Source: UBA7803 sp049454295 (GTDB taxonomy: Bacteria > Pseudomonadota > Gammaproteobacteria > Pseudomonadales > Azotimanducaceae). From it: a DNA stretch of 20,328 bases. Position numbers and translations under genes: made by a program. Below the pieces are notes generated by a model that was not told where the DNA came from, ran no database searches, and saw only the letters and a list, made by a program, of their open reading frames with translations. Below are positions 8,133 through 14,616 of the stretch, piece by piece. Within the stretch, counting starts at the first letter, position 1. Each line of letters starts with the position of its first letter. The stretch lies in assembly GCA_049454295.1 (NCBI GenBank), contig JBMTYG010000046.1, positions 1-20,328 on the forward strand, in the 5' to 3' direction.

Positions 8133-8620
8133 TGCCGCTTTCGAAAAAGCTTGCGCTCGACGAGGAACAGATCGCAGAGATTATGACGTCTTGCTGGAAC
8201 TGTCGTATCGCAACGATAGGTCCCGGCACGCGAATCAATCTCACGCCGATGTGGTTCGGATGGGCCGGAGGACGTGTCTACATTTATGGTCGCGGGCAGA
8301 AAGTCGTGAATCTGCGCCGCAATCCCTCCTGCAGCATCATCATTGACCGCAACGAGCGCTTCCCTGAATTACAAGCGATCATGCTGCAGGGAGCGGCAAT
8401 CGTCCTCGAGGATGCGCAGGCCGAGGCGGCCGATCCTCATCTCGCCGAGGCGCGGGTCCAGATGGGGCGCAAGTACAACGGCGGTCATGGTCAGCCCGCG
8501 GAAGAGAACCCAGCGCCGAATGGCGCGACCGCGCGCGGAGACAACGGACGCTGGATCGTTATGGTCCCAGACGCAACGTTGACGTGGGATAACTTCAAGC
8601 TCGCATCGTTGCGACGCTGA
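8132..8620 (+). CDS. Pyridoxamine 5'-phosphate oxidase (PPOX)-fold protein, substrate unknown
   Basis: A 162-residue protein of the split-barrel PPOX/FMN-binding superfamily, whose members bind FMN, F420 or haem. The call rests on its N-terminal half: a leader helix, CRIATIGPGTRINLTPM (24-40), then VYIYGRGQKVVNLRRNP (49-65) and CSIIIDR (67-73), the usual order of barrel strands and cofactor-contacting turn. It lacks pdxH-specific features I would expect, so pyridoxal synthesis is unlikely. The sequence from about 115 to 140 is Gly/Asn/Ala-rich and probably a loop. ATG 8132 was chosen because TGAGGAG (8116-8122) precedes it and it touches the nudC stop. Coupling to nudC suggests a nicotinamide- or flavin-linked redox role, but that is inference. 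Confidence 0.72.
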   Translation: MPLSKKLALDEEQIAEIMTSCWNCRIATIGPGTRINLTPMWFGWAGGRVYIYGRGQKVVNLRRNPSCSIIIDRNERFPELQAIMLQGAAIVLEDAQAEAADPHLAEARVQMGRKYNGGHGQPAEENPAPNGATARGDNGRWIVMVPDATLTWDNFKLASLRR

Positions 8621-8698
8621 GGACCGACTCTGCTGCGCCGCGGTCTTGGCGCATGACTACAGGCGACAACCGAAGGGGCTCGAGGAACGGCGCCCGAG

Positions 8699-9043
8699 TT
8701 AATCGGTTGGCGTGGGCGGCAAACTGGTACTGCGGAACATGGCCATCAGTGTGAAAGCCCACATGAGGTATCCGTCGGCTCGGAACCGTCCGTGCATGAA
8801 GGCCTCGAAAGCGTCCTCTTCGCCTGTCAGCAGCGCGCGCGCGGTGCGATGGTCGGCGAACCGAAAGGTGGTATCTGGGGTGACGTGATGCTCTAAATTG
8901 AAATCAATGCGTTCATTCTGGACGCGAAAATCGAGAACTTCGTCGCCGACCTGTACCCTCAAGACAGCGTCCATGCCGCGAGCTGCGGGGGGATAGAACG
9001 AAGACATCAATATTCTTTGCAGATCGTGCAGACCCTCAGACAT
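8699..9043 (-). CDS. Small SCP2 / sterol-carrier-like protein
   Basis: A 114-residue protein with the look of the SCP2 lipid-carrier fold: an amphipathic opening helix, alternating strands (AVLRVQVGDEVLDFRV, INFxLEHH-like), then TPDTTFRFADHRTARALLTGEEDAFEAFMHGRFRAD, where the TFR...D...LLTGE and F..G...GD-like spacing matches bacterial SCP2-domain proteins that hold acyl chains or other hydrophobic ligands. No signal peptide or catalytic residues are seen, so it is probably a cytosolic binding protein. ATG at 9043 is preferred over the TTG at 9067 because a GGAAG lies eight bases upstream of it. It faces the PPOX gene and is not part of that operon. The family call is moderate; ligand unknown. 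Confidence 0.62.
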   Translation of the reverse strand: MSEGLHDLQRILMSSFYPPAARGMDAVLRVQVGDEVLDFRVQNERIDFNLEHHVTPDTTFRFADHRTARALLTGEEDAFEAFMHGRFRADGYLMWAFTLMAMFRSTSLPPTPTD

Positions 9044-9150
9044 CGTAATCTTCCACCGCCCAGACAAGGGTTTATTCGCAAACCAGCGCGCTAATCGCGC
9101 ATTCTATCGGGACATTAGACTCGCGGCTCGCACTTCGGATTGAACACGGC

Positions 9151-9156
9151 TATCAT
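9151..9156 (+). promoter_or_regulatory. Probable -10 element of the tRNA-Cys promoter
   Basis: TATCAT lies 12 bases before the mature tRNA-Cys 5' end. The same element in nearly the same flanks (GGnTATCATnCGC) precedes tRNA-Leu(UAA) at 17032. No good -35 is visible at 16-18 bp. Confidence 0.4.
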
Positions 9157-9167
9157 GCGCGTCCTCT

Positions 9168-9241
9168 GGCTGGGTGGCAGAGTGGCCATGCAGCGGACTG
9201 CAACTCCGCGTACGCCGGTTCGATTCCGACCCCAGCCTCCA
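9168..9241 (+). tRNA. tRNA-Cys (anticodon GCA)
   Basis: A 74-base tRNA with encoded CCA. Acceptor arms GGCTGGG (9168-9174) and CCCAGCC (9231-9237) pair perfectly; the discriminator is T and CCA is at 9239-9241. The anticodon stem GCGGA/TCCGC encloses CTGCAAC, with anticodon GCA at 9200-9202. The T-loop GTTCGATTC is present. The U discriminator and GCA anticodon are tRNA-Cys identity elements. Confidence 0.97.
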
Positions 9242-9330
9242 TTATGCGTCAGCGCCGGCAGCCCGTCCTTCGTGCGCCGGGGCGGCGATGGCGCTAGCAT
9301 CTCGGTGAAGTCTCCGTAACAGGCAAAGCC

Positions 9331-10053
9331 GTGGCTCGCATTGCTCCGCCTTCCATTATGAACGTGCTGCTCGAAGCACGAGCGGGTGGTGAACTCGCAC
9401 TCCTGCTGCCGCAATGGCCACTGCTACGCCTTATGACCCCACGAGGGACGGGGCGAGTGATCGTCCTGCCTGGCTTTCTGGCAGATGACCGCTGGACATG
9501 GCTACTGCGGAGGTTTCTGTCGGAGATAGGCTATACCGTTGAACCTTGGTCGCTGGGCGTTAATCGCGGTCCACTCATGGATTACGTACGGACCATCGCC
9601 TTGCGTCTGGAGCGGGACGGCTTAGCAGGCCTTGAAAACGCGAGTCTCGTCGGTTGGAGTCGGGGAGGGCTGATCGCCCGGGAAGTTGCCCGCGAATTGC
9701 CTGAGCGCGTTCGCTCGGTAGTCACGCTCGGTTCGCCCATTCGGAGTGGACTTACAGGGACGCGGATCGGCCCCTGGGTTGCGACTGCCTCCGGCGTGTC
9801 TGCTCGGCGCGTCTCGAGTTGGTTCGATGAACGCTCCCAACGTCAGATCAAGGTTCCGGTTACTTCGATCTACTCGCGTTCAGACGGTGTCGTTGCCTGG
9901 AAAGCGTGTCGGGACGATGTCACGCCGGGCCTCAGGCATCGCGAGGTCGAGAGCAGCCACATTGGTCTGGTCGCGAATGCTGCCGTTTATCGAGCGGTGG
10001 CAGAGGCGCTCGGCAGCGTCCATCAGCATGCCACGCCGAAGGCGGGGTACTGA
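9331..10053 (+). CDS. Alpha/beta-hydrolase (esterase/lipase type)
   Basis: A 240-residue alpha/beta-hydrolase. VIVLPGFLADDRW (43-55) gives the oxyanion-hole turn, GWSRGG (108-113) is the nucleophile elbow with Ser110, Asp185 lies in YSRSDGVVAW and His210 in SSHIGLVAN, so a full Ser-Asp-His triad is in order and at usual spacing. There is no signal peptide, so it acts in the cytoplasm. The start is GTG 9331; an in-frame TAG at 9295 leaves no earlier start, and ATG 9358 is an alternative that keeps the whole domain. The ribosome-binding site is weak. It converges on phaR, 24 bases away. A role in PHA or lipid ester turnover is tempting from the neighbourhood but not shown by the sequence. Confidence 0.82.
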   Translation: MARIAPPSIMNVLLEARAGGELALLLPQWPLLRLMTPRGTGRVIVLPGFLADDRWTWLLRRFLSEIGYTVEPWSLGVNRGPLMDYVRTIALRLERDGLAGLENASLVGWSRGGLIAREVARELPERVRSVVTLGSPIRSGLTGTRIGPWVATASGVSARRVSSWFDERSQRQIKVPVTSIYSRSDGVVAWKACRDDVTPGLRHREVESSHIGLVANAAVYRAVAEALGSVHQHATPKAGY

Positions 10054-10077
10054 CACCTACTACCCCTGCAATGGTGG

Positions 10078-10530
10078 TCAAGCTTCTCCGGCCGTTTCCG
10101 TCGGTTTGTTGTCTGGGACCGGGCGAGAGGGACGGCGTGGGTCAACGAATGCCAGAGCCTGACGCATGAACGCAAAAGGGTTCAGGTCGGTCATGTCGCG
10201 CAGACGCTTGCGGAACTGATCCTGGTGCTCGAAGAACGTGAGTATGCTTTGTTCGAGGTAGCGCGAAACGATATTTCCAGAGTTGTTGCCGTAGAAGCGG
10301 ATGATTTCCTCGATCGTCCGATTGGTGAGCACCGGCTCGTGGCCCTGTGCCTCCTGTTCCGACAGGATCTGGAGCAGGATACTCCGGGTGATGTCTGCAC
10401 CGTCCTTGCTATCCGAGACACGGATGCTTTCGCCCCGGAGAATCATGCGACGGACATCGTCCACAGTGACGTAATGGCTGTCAGTCAGGTCGTAAAGCCG
10501 GCGATTCGGATACTTCTTGAATTCGCGCAC
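10078..10530 (-). CDS. phaR: Polyhydroxyalkanoate synthesis regulator PhaR
   Basis: PhaR represses phasin and its own gene; it leaves DNA to bind nascent PHA granules, so it senses storage polymer. The 150-residue protein begins with the family hallmark KKYPNRRLYDLTDSHYVTVDD (residues 5-25), the N-terminal DNA-binding domain, followed by PHB_acc-type repeats such as RSILLQILSEQE and the segment NPFAFMRQAL. The start is GTG 10530: GGAAG lies six bases upstream and an in-frame stop lies upstream without another usable start, so the N-terminus is a few residues shorter than in many homologues. It diverges from the phasin-PHA synthase operon across a 308-bp gap holding palindromes, as expected for a repressor controlling that promoter. 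Confidence 0.93.
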   Translation of the reverse strand: MREFKKYPNRRLYDLTDSHYVTVDDVRRMILRGESIRVSDSKDGADITRSILLQILSEQEAQGHEPVLTNRTIEEIIRFYGNNSGNIVSRYLEQSILTFFEHQDQFRKRLRDMTDLNPFAFMRQALAFVDPRRPSRPVPDNKPTETAGEA

Positions 10531-10729
10531 GAGAGACTTCCGTTCGTTGGCGTGTCGATCTGAGTGTCATTGATTGGACATTCGGGGTCAACGGTACCTG
10601 CTGTCGCTATGAACTAAAGATGTCGCCCGGCATCGGGTCGGTGCCCTGGTTTGCCCATCGGTAGGGGCTATCTGCCCCGATCCTTCGATAAAGACACCGT
10701 TGTCTAAGAAATTATCGAATTGTGGGGGC

Positions 10730-10776
10730 TTGCCTCAGGAATTTGTGTGCTGCACAATTTGTTGTGCGTCGCAACA
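10730..10776. promoter_or_regulatory. Promoter with overlapping palindromes in the phaR-phasin gap; candidate PhaR operator
   Basis: The 308-bp gap (10531-10838) holds no gene. AATTTGT occurs at 10740 and 10756, a 16-bp period. Between them is a perfect dyad TGTGC-T-GCACA (10746-10756), and next to the second copy is the imperfect 17-bp dyad 10760-10776 with arms TGTTG and CAACA. A possible promoter TTGCCT (10730-10735), 17-bp spacer, CACAAT (10753-10758) overlaps both, so a bound repressor would block it. Its assignment to PhaR comes from gene position, not from a proven consensus. The remaining gap shows nothing recognisable. Confidence 0.5.
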
Positions 10777-10838
10777 GGGCTGGGTGGCTTCCATTCAGAC
10801 TGTTGCGGGACGCTTCGATTTTTACGGAGGTCGGCTAG

Positions 10839-11327
10839 ATGAGCGAATCAGCAAAGCGCCCGCCGCGACGTCGTTCAATCAAAAAGGTTCAGGAGCCACT
10901 GGCGTCGAACACTCCATCGACTGACCCGGATTGCGTCCTCCCAGACGTCCAGTCAGAACAACCGTTTCCCTTCAACGTAGAGCCTCAGGTAAGAGACAGG
11001 AGAAGTCCGATGAGCGTCATGAACAAAGTCGGTCAGGTAGGTCGCGACCTGATTGAGGTTAACGTCGATACCTTGCGTCAGTTCGCCAATCTGAGCGCGG
11101 ACAACCTGCGTAAGTACATCGATCTGAACCAAGATTATTTCCAGAAACTGCCGACCGTTCGCGAATTTGGTGCGTTGGTGGACCTGCAGCGGCATTATGG
11201 CAAGGGTCTTTGGGAAGGCCTGCAGAGCGACGTGCGCGCTCGCGGCGATATTCTCAAGACTGCGGTAGAGCGCGGCACGACAATTGTGCGCGGCGCATTT
11301 TCGGCATCGGCGGGAACTGCCGCCTGA
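10839..11327 (+). CDS. Phasin-family granule coat protein with N-terminal extension
   Basis: Phasins are small amphipathic helical proteins that coat PHA granules. The conserved part is residues 58-162: MSVMNKVGQVGRDLIEVNVD, then TLRQFANLSADNLRKYIDLN and LVDLQRHYGKGLWEGL, all amphipathic helix with an Ala/Gly-rich end and no Cys. The first 57 residues are Pro/Arg-rich (RPPRRRSIKK) and look disordered. ATG 10839 has CGGAGG (10825-10830) eight bases upstream, a strong site. The internal ATG 11010 (Met58) has an equally good AGGAG (10998-11002), so two products of 162 and 105 residues are plausible. The stop lies 10 bases before phaC, and the gene is divergent from phaR, so the phasin call is strengthened by context. 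Confidence 0.82.
   Translation: MSESAKRPPRRRSIKKVQEPLASNTPSTDPDCVLPDVQSEQPFPFNVEPQVRDRRSPMSVMNKVGQVGRDLIEVNVDTLRQFANLSADNLRKYIDLNQDYFQKLPTVREFGALVDLQRHYGKGLWEGLQSDVRARGDILKTAVERGTTIVRGAFSASAGTAA
10998..11012 (+). promoter_or_regulatory. Internal ribosome-binding site and second start of the phasin
   Basis: AGGAG at 10998-11002 precedes the in-frame ATG at 11010 by seven bases, where the conserved phasin domain begins. It may be the main start or give a short isoform. Confidence 0.55.
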
Positions 11328-11337
11328 GAAGCAGGAC

Positions 11338-13044
11338 ATGAGTGACGCGACGGCGGATTCAACCGGAGACACAGGGCCTGGGCTTGCGGAAGCCCTTGCT
11401 GAAAGAGCGAGCGGGGTTGCGGCCGCTGCGCTCGGCGTCGATGTCCGCGCGATCATCGATGCCTGGGGCGCGATAGTGGACGAAGCGGTCGCGCAGCCCA
11501 AAACGGTCGTCAAAGCCGCTGGGGCGTTCGTCGGAGCGCTAAAAGATATCTGGTTGAGTGGGCGCGATGCCCCGGTCAACGTCGCCGACAGCCGGTTCTC
11601 TGATCCGGCTTGGTCAGACAACCCCCTGTTCAAGCGTATCGGGCAGTCGTACCAGGCCTGGACTGACACGCTCGACGATTGGCTGCTCGACTCAGGTCTT
11701 CAAGGCATGAGTCGCGAGCGTGCCCGATTCGTGTTGTCTGCCGCCAAGGATGTGATGGCGCCGGTGAATACGCTGGTGGGTAACCCCGAAGCGTTGCGGC
11801 GCCTCGTCGACTCGAGGGGCTCAAGTCTCGTTCGAGGCGTGAAGAATTTTATTGATGACGTTCGCCACAATCATGGCTACCCAGCTGTGGCCGACCGGCA
11901 CGCGTTTGAGCTCGGTGTCGATGTGGCTGCCAGCGCGGGTTGCGTGGTCTTCCGCAACGACCTCTTCGAACTCATTCAATATTCGCCCAAGACAGCGACA
12001 GTCGGGGCGGTCCCGCTCCTGTACGTATTCAGTCAGGTCAATCGCTTCTACCTCGGCGATTTGACGCCGGACCGCAGCCTGTTCCAACGGCTGCTGGATG
12101 CCGGCATTCAAGTGTTCGCGGTGAGCTGGAAGAACCCGACCACAGCCGAAAGGGACTGGAACCTCGACACCTACGTCGGCGGGGTCATTGAGGCAGTGAA
12201 GGTCGTGCGCGAAGTCAGCGCCCAGCCCAAGGTGCACCTGATCGGCGTGTGCGCGGGCGGACTTGCAGCCGCCACTGCCGCCGGCGTGATGGCGGCGCGC
12301 AAAAATGATTGGGTCGATGCGCTTTCGCTCTTCATCAATGTGCTGGATTTCCGCCCCGCGGACAGCGACTTCGGATTGTTCGTGGACGAGCGCTCCGTGC
12401 AGTCGCAAAAAGCGGCGATCCGAAACAAGGGAATTTACGCGGAAAAAGACGTCTTCGAGATGTTCGCCCTGCTGCGCATCGAGGAGAACATCATGAGCTT
12501 TTTCCGCAGTAACTATCTGCTTGGCGAGGCTCCACTCAAACACCCCTTGTTGTTCTGGTCGATGGACTACACTCGCGTCCCTGCCGAAATGCAGTGCGAT
12601 CTTCTCGATCTGTCACAAACCAACCAACTCGCGAAGAAAGAGCGTAGGGTGCTTGGCAAGCGCGTGGATCTGTCGCGCATCACTTATCCGGTCTATCTCA
12701 TGGCGGGCAGCACGGACCACATTACCCCGTGGAAAGCCTGCTATCGAAGCACGCAGCTTTTTGGCGGCCCCGTTACTTTTATCCTGACCAACCAAAATCA
12801 TACCCAGACTATCAGCGGTCGACTGGACAACAAGCACCTGCGCTACTGGATCGCGAATCACCTGCCGGCCAATCCTGAAGAGGCGCTTGAGCACGCGACG
12901 GAACACGCGGGCTCATGGACGTTCCATTGGATCGATTGGCTTCAGTCCCGGGCCGGCGCGGCGATTCCGGCGGCTGCCACCCTGGGGTCTGAGCGGCATC
13001 CTGTGATTGCCCCGGCGCCGGGCAGCTACGTACGGGAGTCTTGA
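11338..13044 (+). CDS. phaC: Class I polyhydroxyalkanoate synthase
   Basis: PhaC polymerises (R)-3-hydroxyacyl-CoA into PHA on the granule surface. The 568-residue protein has the size of class I enzymes. The lipase-like box GVCAGG carries nucleophile Cys305; Asp460 lies in AGSTDHITPW and His488 in TNQNHTQTI. The Asp-His spacing of 28 equals that of the Cupriavidus necator enzyme (C319, D480, H508). The end, PGSYVRES, is the typical class I/II C-terminus. ATG 11338 was chosen over an upstream in-frame start at 11284 because AGGA lies just before it, the upstream stretch overlaps the phasin gene, and phasin's stop is 10 bases away. No phaA, phaB or phaE is nearby; the lack of phaE and the full length argue against class III. 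The phasin gene and phaC almost certainly share a transcript. Confidence 0.92.
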   Translation: MSDATADSTGDTGPGLAEALAERASGVAAAALGVDVRAIIDAWGAIVDEAVAQPKTVVKAAGAFVGALKDIWLSGRDAPVNVADSRFSDPAWSDNPLFKRIGQSYQAWTDTLDDWLLDSGLQGMSRERARFVLSAAKDVMAPVNTLVGNPEALRRLVDSRGSSLVRGVKNFIDDVRHNHGYPAVADRHAFELGVDVAASAGCVVFRNDLFELIQYSPKTATVGAVPLLYVFSQVNRFYLGDLTPDRSLFQRLLDAGIQVFAVSWKNPTTAERDWNLDTYVGGVIEAVKVVREVSAQPKVHLIGVCAGGLAAATAAGVMAARKNDWVDALSLFINVLDFRPADSDFGLFVDERSVQSQKAAIRNKGIYAEKDVFEMFALLRIEENIMSFFRSNYLLGEAPLKHPLLFWSMDYTRVPAEMQCDLLDLSQTNQLAKKERRVLGKRVDLSRITYPVYLMAGSTDHITPWKACYRSTQLFGGPVTFILTNQNHTQTISGRLDNKHLRYWIANHLPANPEEALEHATEHAGSWTFHWIDWLQSRAGAAIPAAATLGSERHPVIAPAPGSYVRES

Positions 13045-13145
13045 GTACCGCAAGCGCGCCGTCCGCGCCTGTGTCAATGGTGCCTGATCGCTCAAGCCTC
13101 CGCCTTGGCGCGGCGCCTTATGGGCTGCCGTCGAGACACAGCAGA

Positions 13146-14165
13146 TTAAGGGTGGACCTGGACCTTGATAGACTGCCGGGTTTTATCGGCAGCGGTTGCG
13201 AATGCCTCCACGACCTGGTCGAGCGCAAAGCGGTGGGTGACTAATGGCGCCAACTCATCGCGGTAACGATCGACGAGCTCAGTCGCGACTGTGAAATCCG
13301 AGCGGTGGCATTCCCGCGCGTAGCAGTTGGACGCGTGCAGCGATAACTCCTTCTGGAAAAACAACATCCCAGGGAAGGCTGTCTCGCGGTCGAAAACGCC
13401 GACCAGTACGATGCGGCCGCCGCTGCGCGCGAGCGTGGCTGACTCGCGCAGTGTGTCGCCCCGGCCTCCTACCGTCTCAACGACAACATCGACGTGCTGC
13501 GGGCCGACGGCTTTCAAGAGCTCGGCACTTTCACTGAATAGGTGGTGAGCGCCTAGCGCGCGTGCGAGCGCCTGTTGGTGCGGATGACGCGCCACGCTAA
13601 TGATCTCCGTCGCGCCGGCAGCTCGTGCAGCGAGTATTGACAGCAGACCAATGCTGCCTGCACCGATGATCGCAACACGCTCACCAGGGCGCAGTCGGGC
13701 GTGCGACAGGGCTCGGACACATACGGCCATGGGTTCTGTCAGCGCCGTGATGCTTGCGGGCAAAGAAGGCCTTACCGGGTAGAGCGCGTCTTCAGGCACC
13801 AGCACGTAGTCAGCCAACCCACCGGGGCGCGTGAACCCACACAATCGCAGATTCGAACACAGGTTAGGTAATCCGCGCCGACAAAATCGACACGTGGCGC
13901 AGCCAATGACGGGCTCCAGCGCGACCGGAGTACCGACCGGCAAGGTAACGCTGTCACCCACCAGATCGATGATCCCGGCAACTTCGTGTCCAGGCTGCAC
14001 GCCTTTGGCGGAACCAGGCGCTGCGTAGAGGAGATTAAGGTCAGTACCGCAGATGCCGGTAGCGGTGATCGCCAAGCGAACCCAGCCCGGGCGCGGCTCG
14101 GAAAGAGGGCGATCGACCACTCGAAGTTGACCCTGATCATCAAAAACCGCCGCTCTAATCAACAT
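13146..14165 (-). CDS. Zinc-dependent medium-chain alcohol dehydrogenase
   Basis: A 339-residue MDR-family dehydrogenase that would oxidise an alcohol or polyol with NAD(P). Catalytic zinc ligands: Cys39 in TGICGTDL, His60-Glu61 in PGHEVAG and Glu144 in LTEPMAV. Structural zinc: Cys89, Cys92, Cys95, Cys103 with the usual 2-2-7 spacing. The Rossmann turn is GAGSIG (168-173). The sorbitol/threonine dehydrogenase branch fits best, but the substrate cannot be read. ATG 14165 has GGAG nine bases upstream. It converges on phaC across about 100 bases and diverges from the GYD gene across 143 bases. It may supply reductant or act independently of PHA metabolism. Confidence 0.87.
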   Translation of the reverse strand: MLIRAAVFDDQGQLRVVDRPLSEPRPGWVRLAITATGICGTDLNLLYAAPGSAKGVQPGHEVAGIIDLVGDSVTLPVGTPVALEPVIGCATCRFCRRGLPNLCSNLRLCGFTRPGGLADYVLVPEDALYPVRPSLPASITALTEPMAVCVRALSHARLRPGERVAIIGAGSIGLLSILAARAAGATEIISVARHPHQQALARALGAHHLFSESAELLKAVGPQHVDVVVETVGGRGDTLRESATLARSGGRIVLVGVFDRETAFPGMLFFQKELSLHASNCYARECHRSDFTVATELVDRYRDELAPLVTHRFALDQVVEAFATAADKTRQSIKVQVHP

Positions 14166-14308
14166 GCTGACGAGCTCCGCTTAACAGGGTGGAACGAGTT
14201 GATGCTACCCCCCGGAATTGCTCACGGACAACGCTTTCAACAAACACTAAAACGCGTAGACTGAAAAGGCGTCGCGACAAGCGGTTCATCGAGGGGAGAT
14301 AACGCGCT

Positions 14309-14614
14309 GTGGCAACTTACATCATGCTGAGCACGCTGACGGATGAAGGACGCAAAACGCTGAAGGAGCGTCCAGAGCGGTTAAAGGAAGTTAACAAGGA
14401 GCTGGAGGCAATGGGAGGGCGGGTGGTCGCCCAATACGCCTGTTTGGGAGGCTATGACTTCGTCAACGTCATTGAAGCCCCGACGAACGAAACCATGTCG
14501 CGCATCTCGATGGAACTCGGTGCACGCGGCACTATCAAGATCACTACACTTCCAGCAATGGACATCAACGCCTTCGTCGAAATGTTGCAAGGAAAATCCG
14601 CCGGCGGGAGCTAG
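14309..14614 (+). CDS. GYD-domain protein
   Basis: A 101-residue protein of the GYD family, a small alpha/beta-barrel (ferredoxin-like) fold of unknown function common in bacteria. It opens TYIMLSTLTDEGRKTL, has GGRVVAQYACLGGYDFVNVIEAP at about 36-58 with the eponymous GYD at 47-49, and ends with ITTLPAMDINAFVEML. No catalytic motif or signal peptide is visible. The start is GTG 14309; GAGGGGAG (14291-14298) lies upstream at slightly long spacing. It is two bases from the next gene, whose N-terminal domain is a diverged copy of this one, so the pair probably arose by duplication and is co-transcribed. Confidence 0.85.
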   Translation: MATYIMLSTLTDEGRKTLKERPERLKEVNKELEAMGGRVVAQYACLGGYDFVNVIEAPTNETMSRISMELGARGTIKITTLPAMDINAFVEMLQGKSAGGS

Positions 14615-14616
14615 CG

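Noticed and set aside
8634..8653. TGCGCC/GGCGCA hairpin after the PPOX gene
   Set aside because: Six-bp arms, an 8-base loop and no T-run; too weak to call a terminator.
7265..8661. 12-bp direct repeat CGCATGACTACA at 7265-7276 and 8650-8661 flanking nudC and the PPOX gene
   Set aside because: A window of this size is expected to hold roughly ten chance 12-mer pairs, and no terminal inverted repeats or transposase accompany it.
9115..9414. Minus-strand frame with GWGRNRTGVRGVAVRCMATLP
   Set aside because: It is the antisense translation of tRNA-Cys, not a protein gene.
11284..11337. PHA synthase starting at 11284
   Set aside because: It would overlap the phasin gene, and ATG 11338 has an AGGA just upstream and follows the phasin stop by 10 bases.
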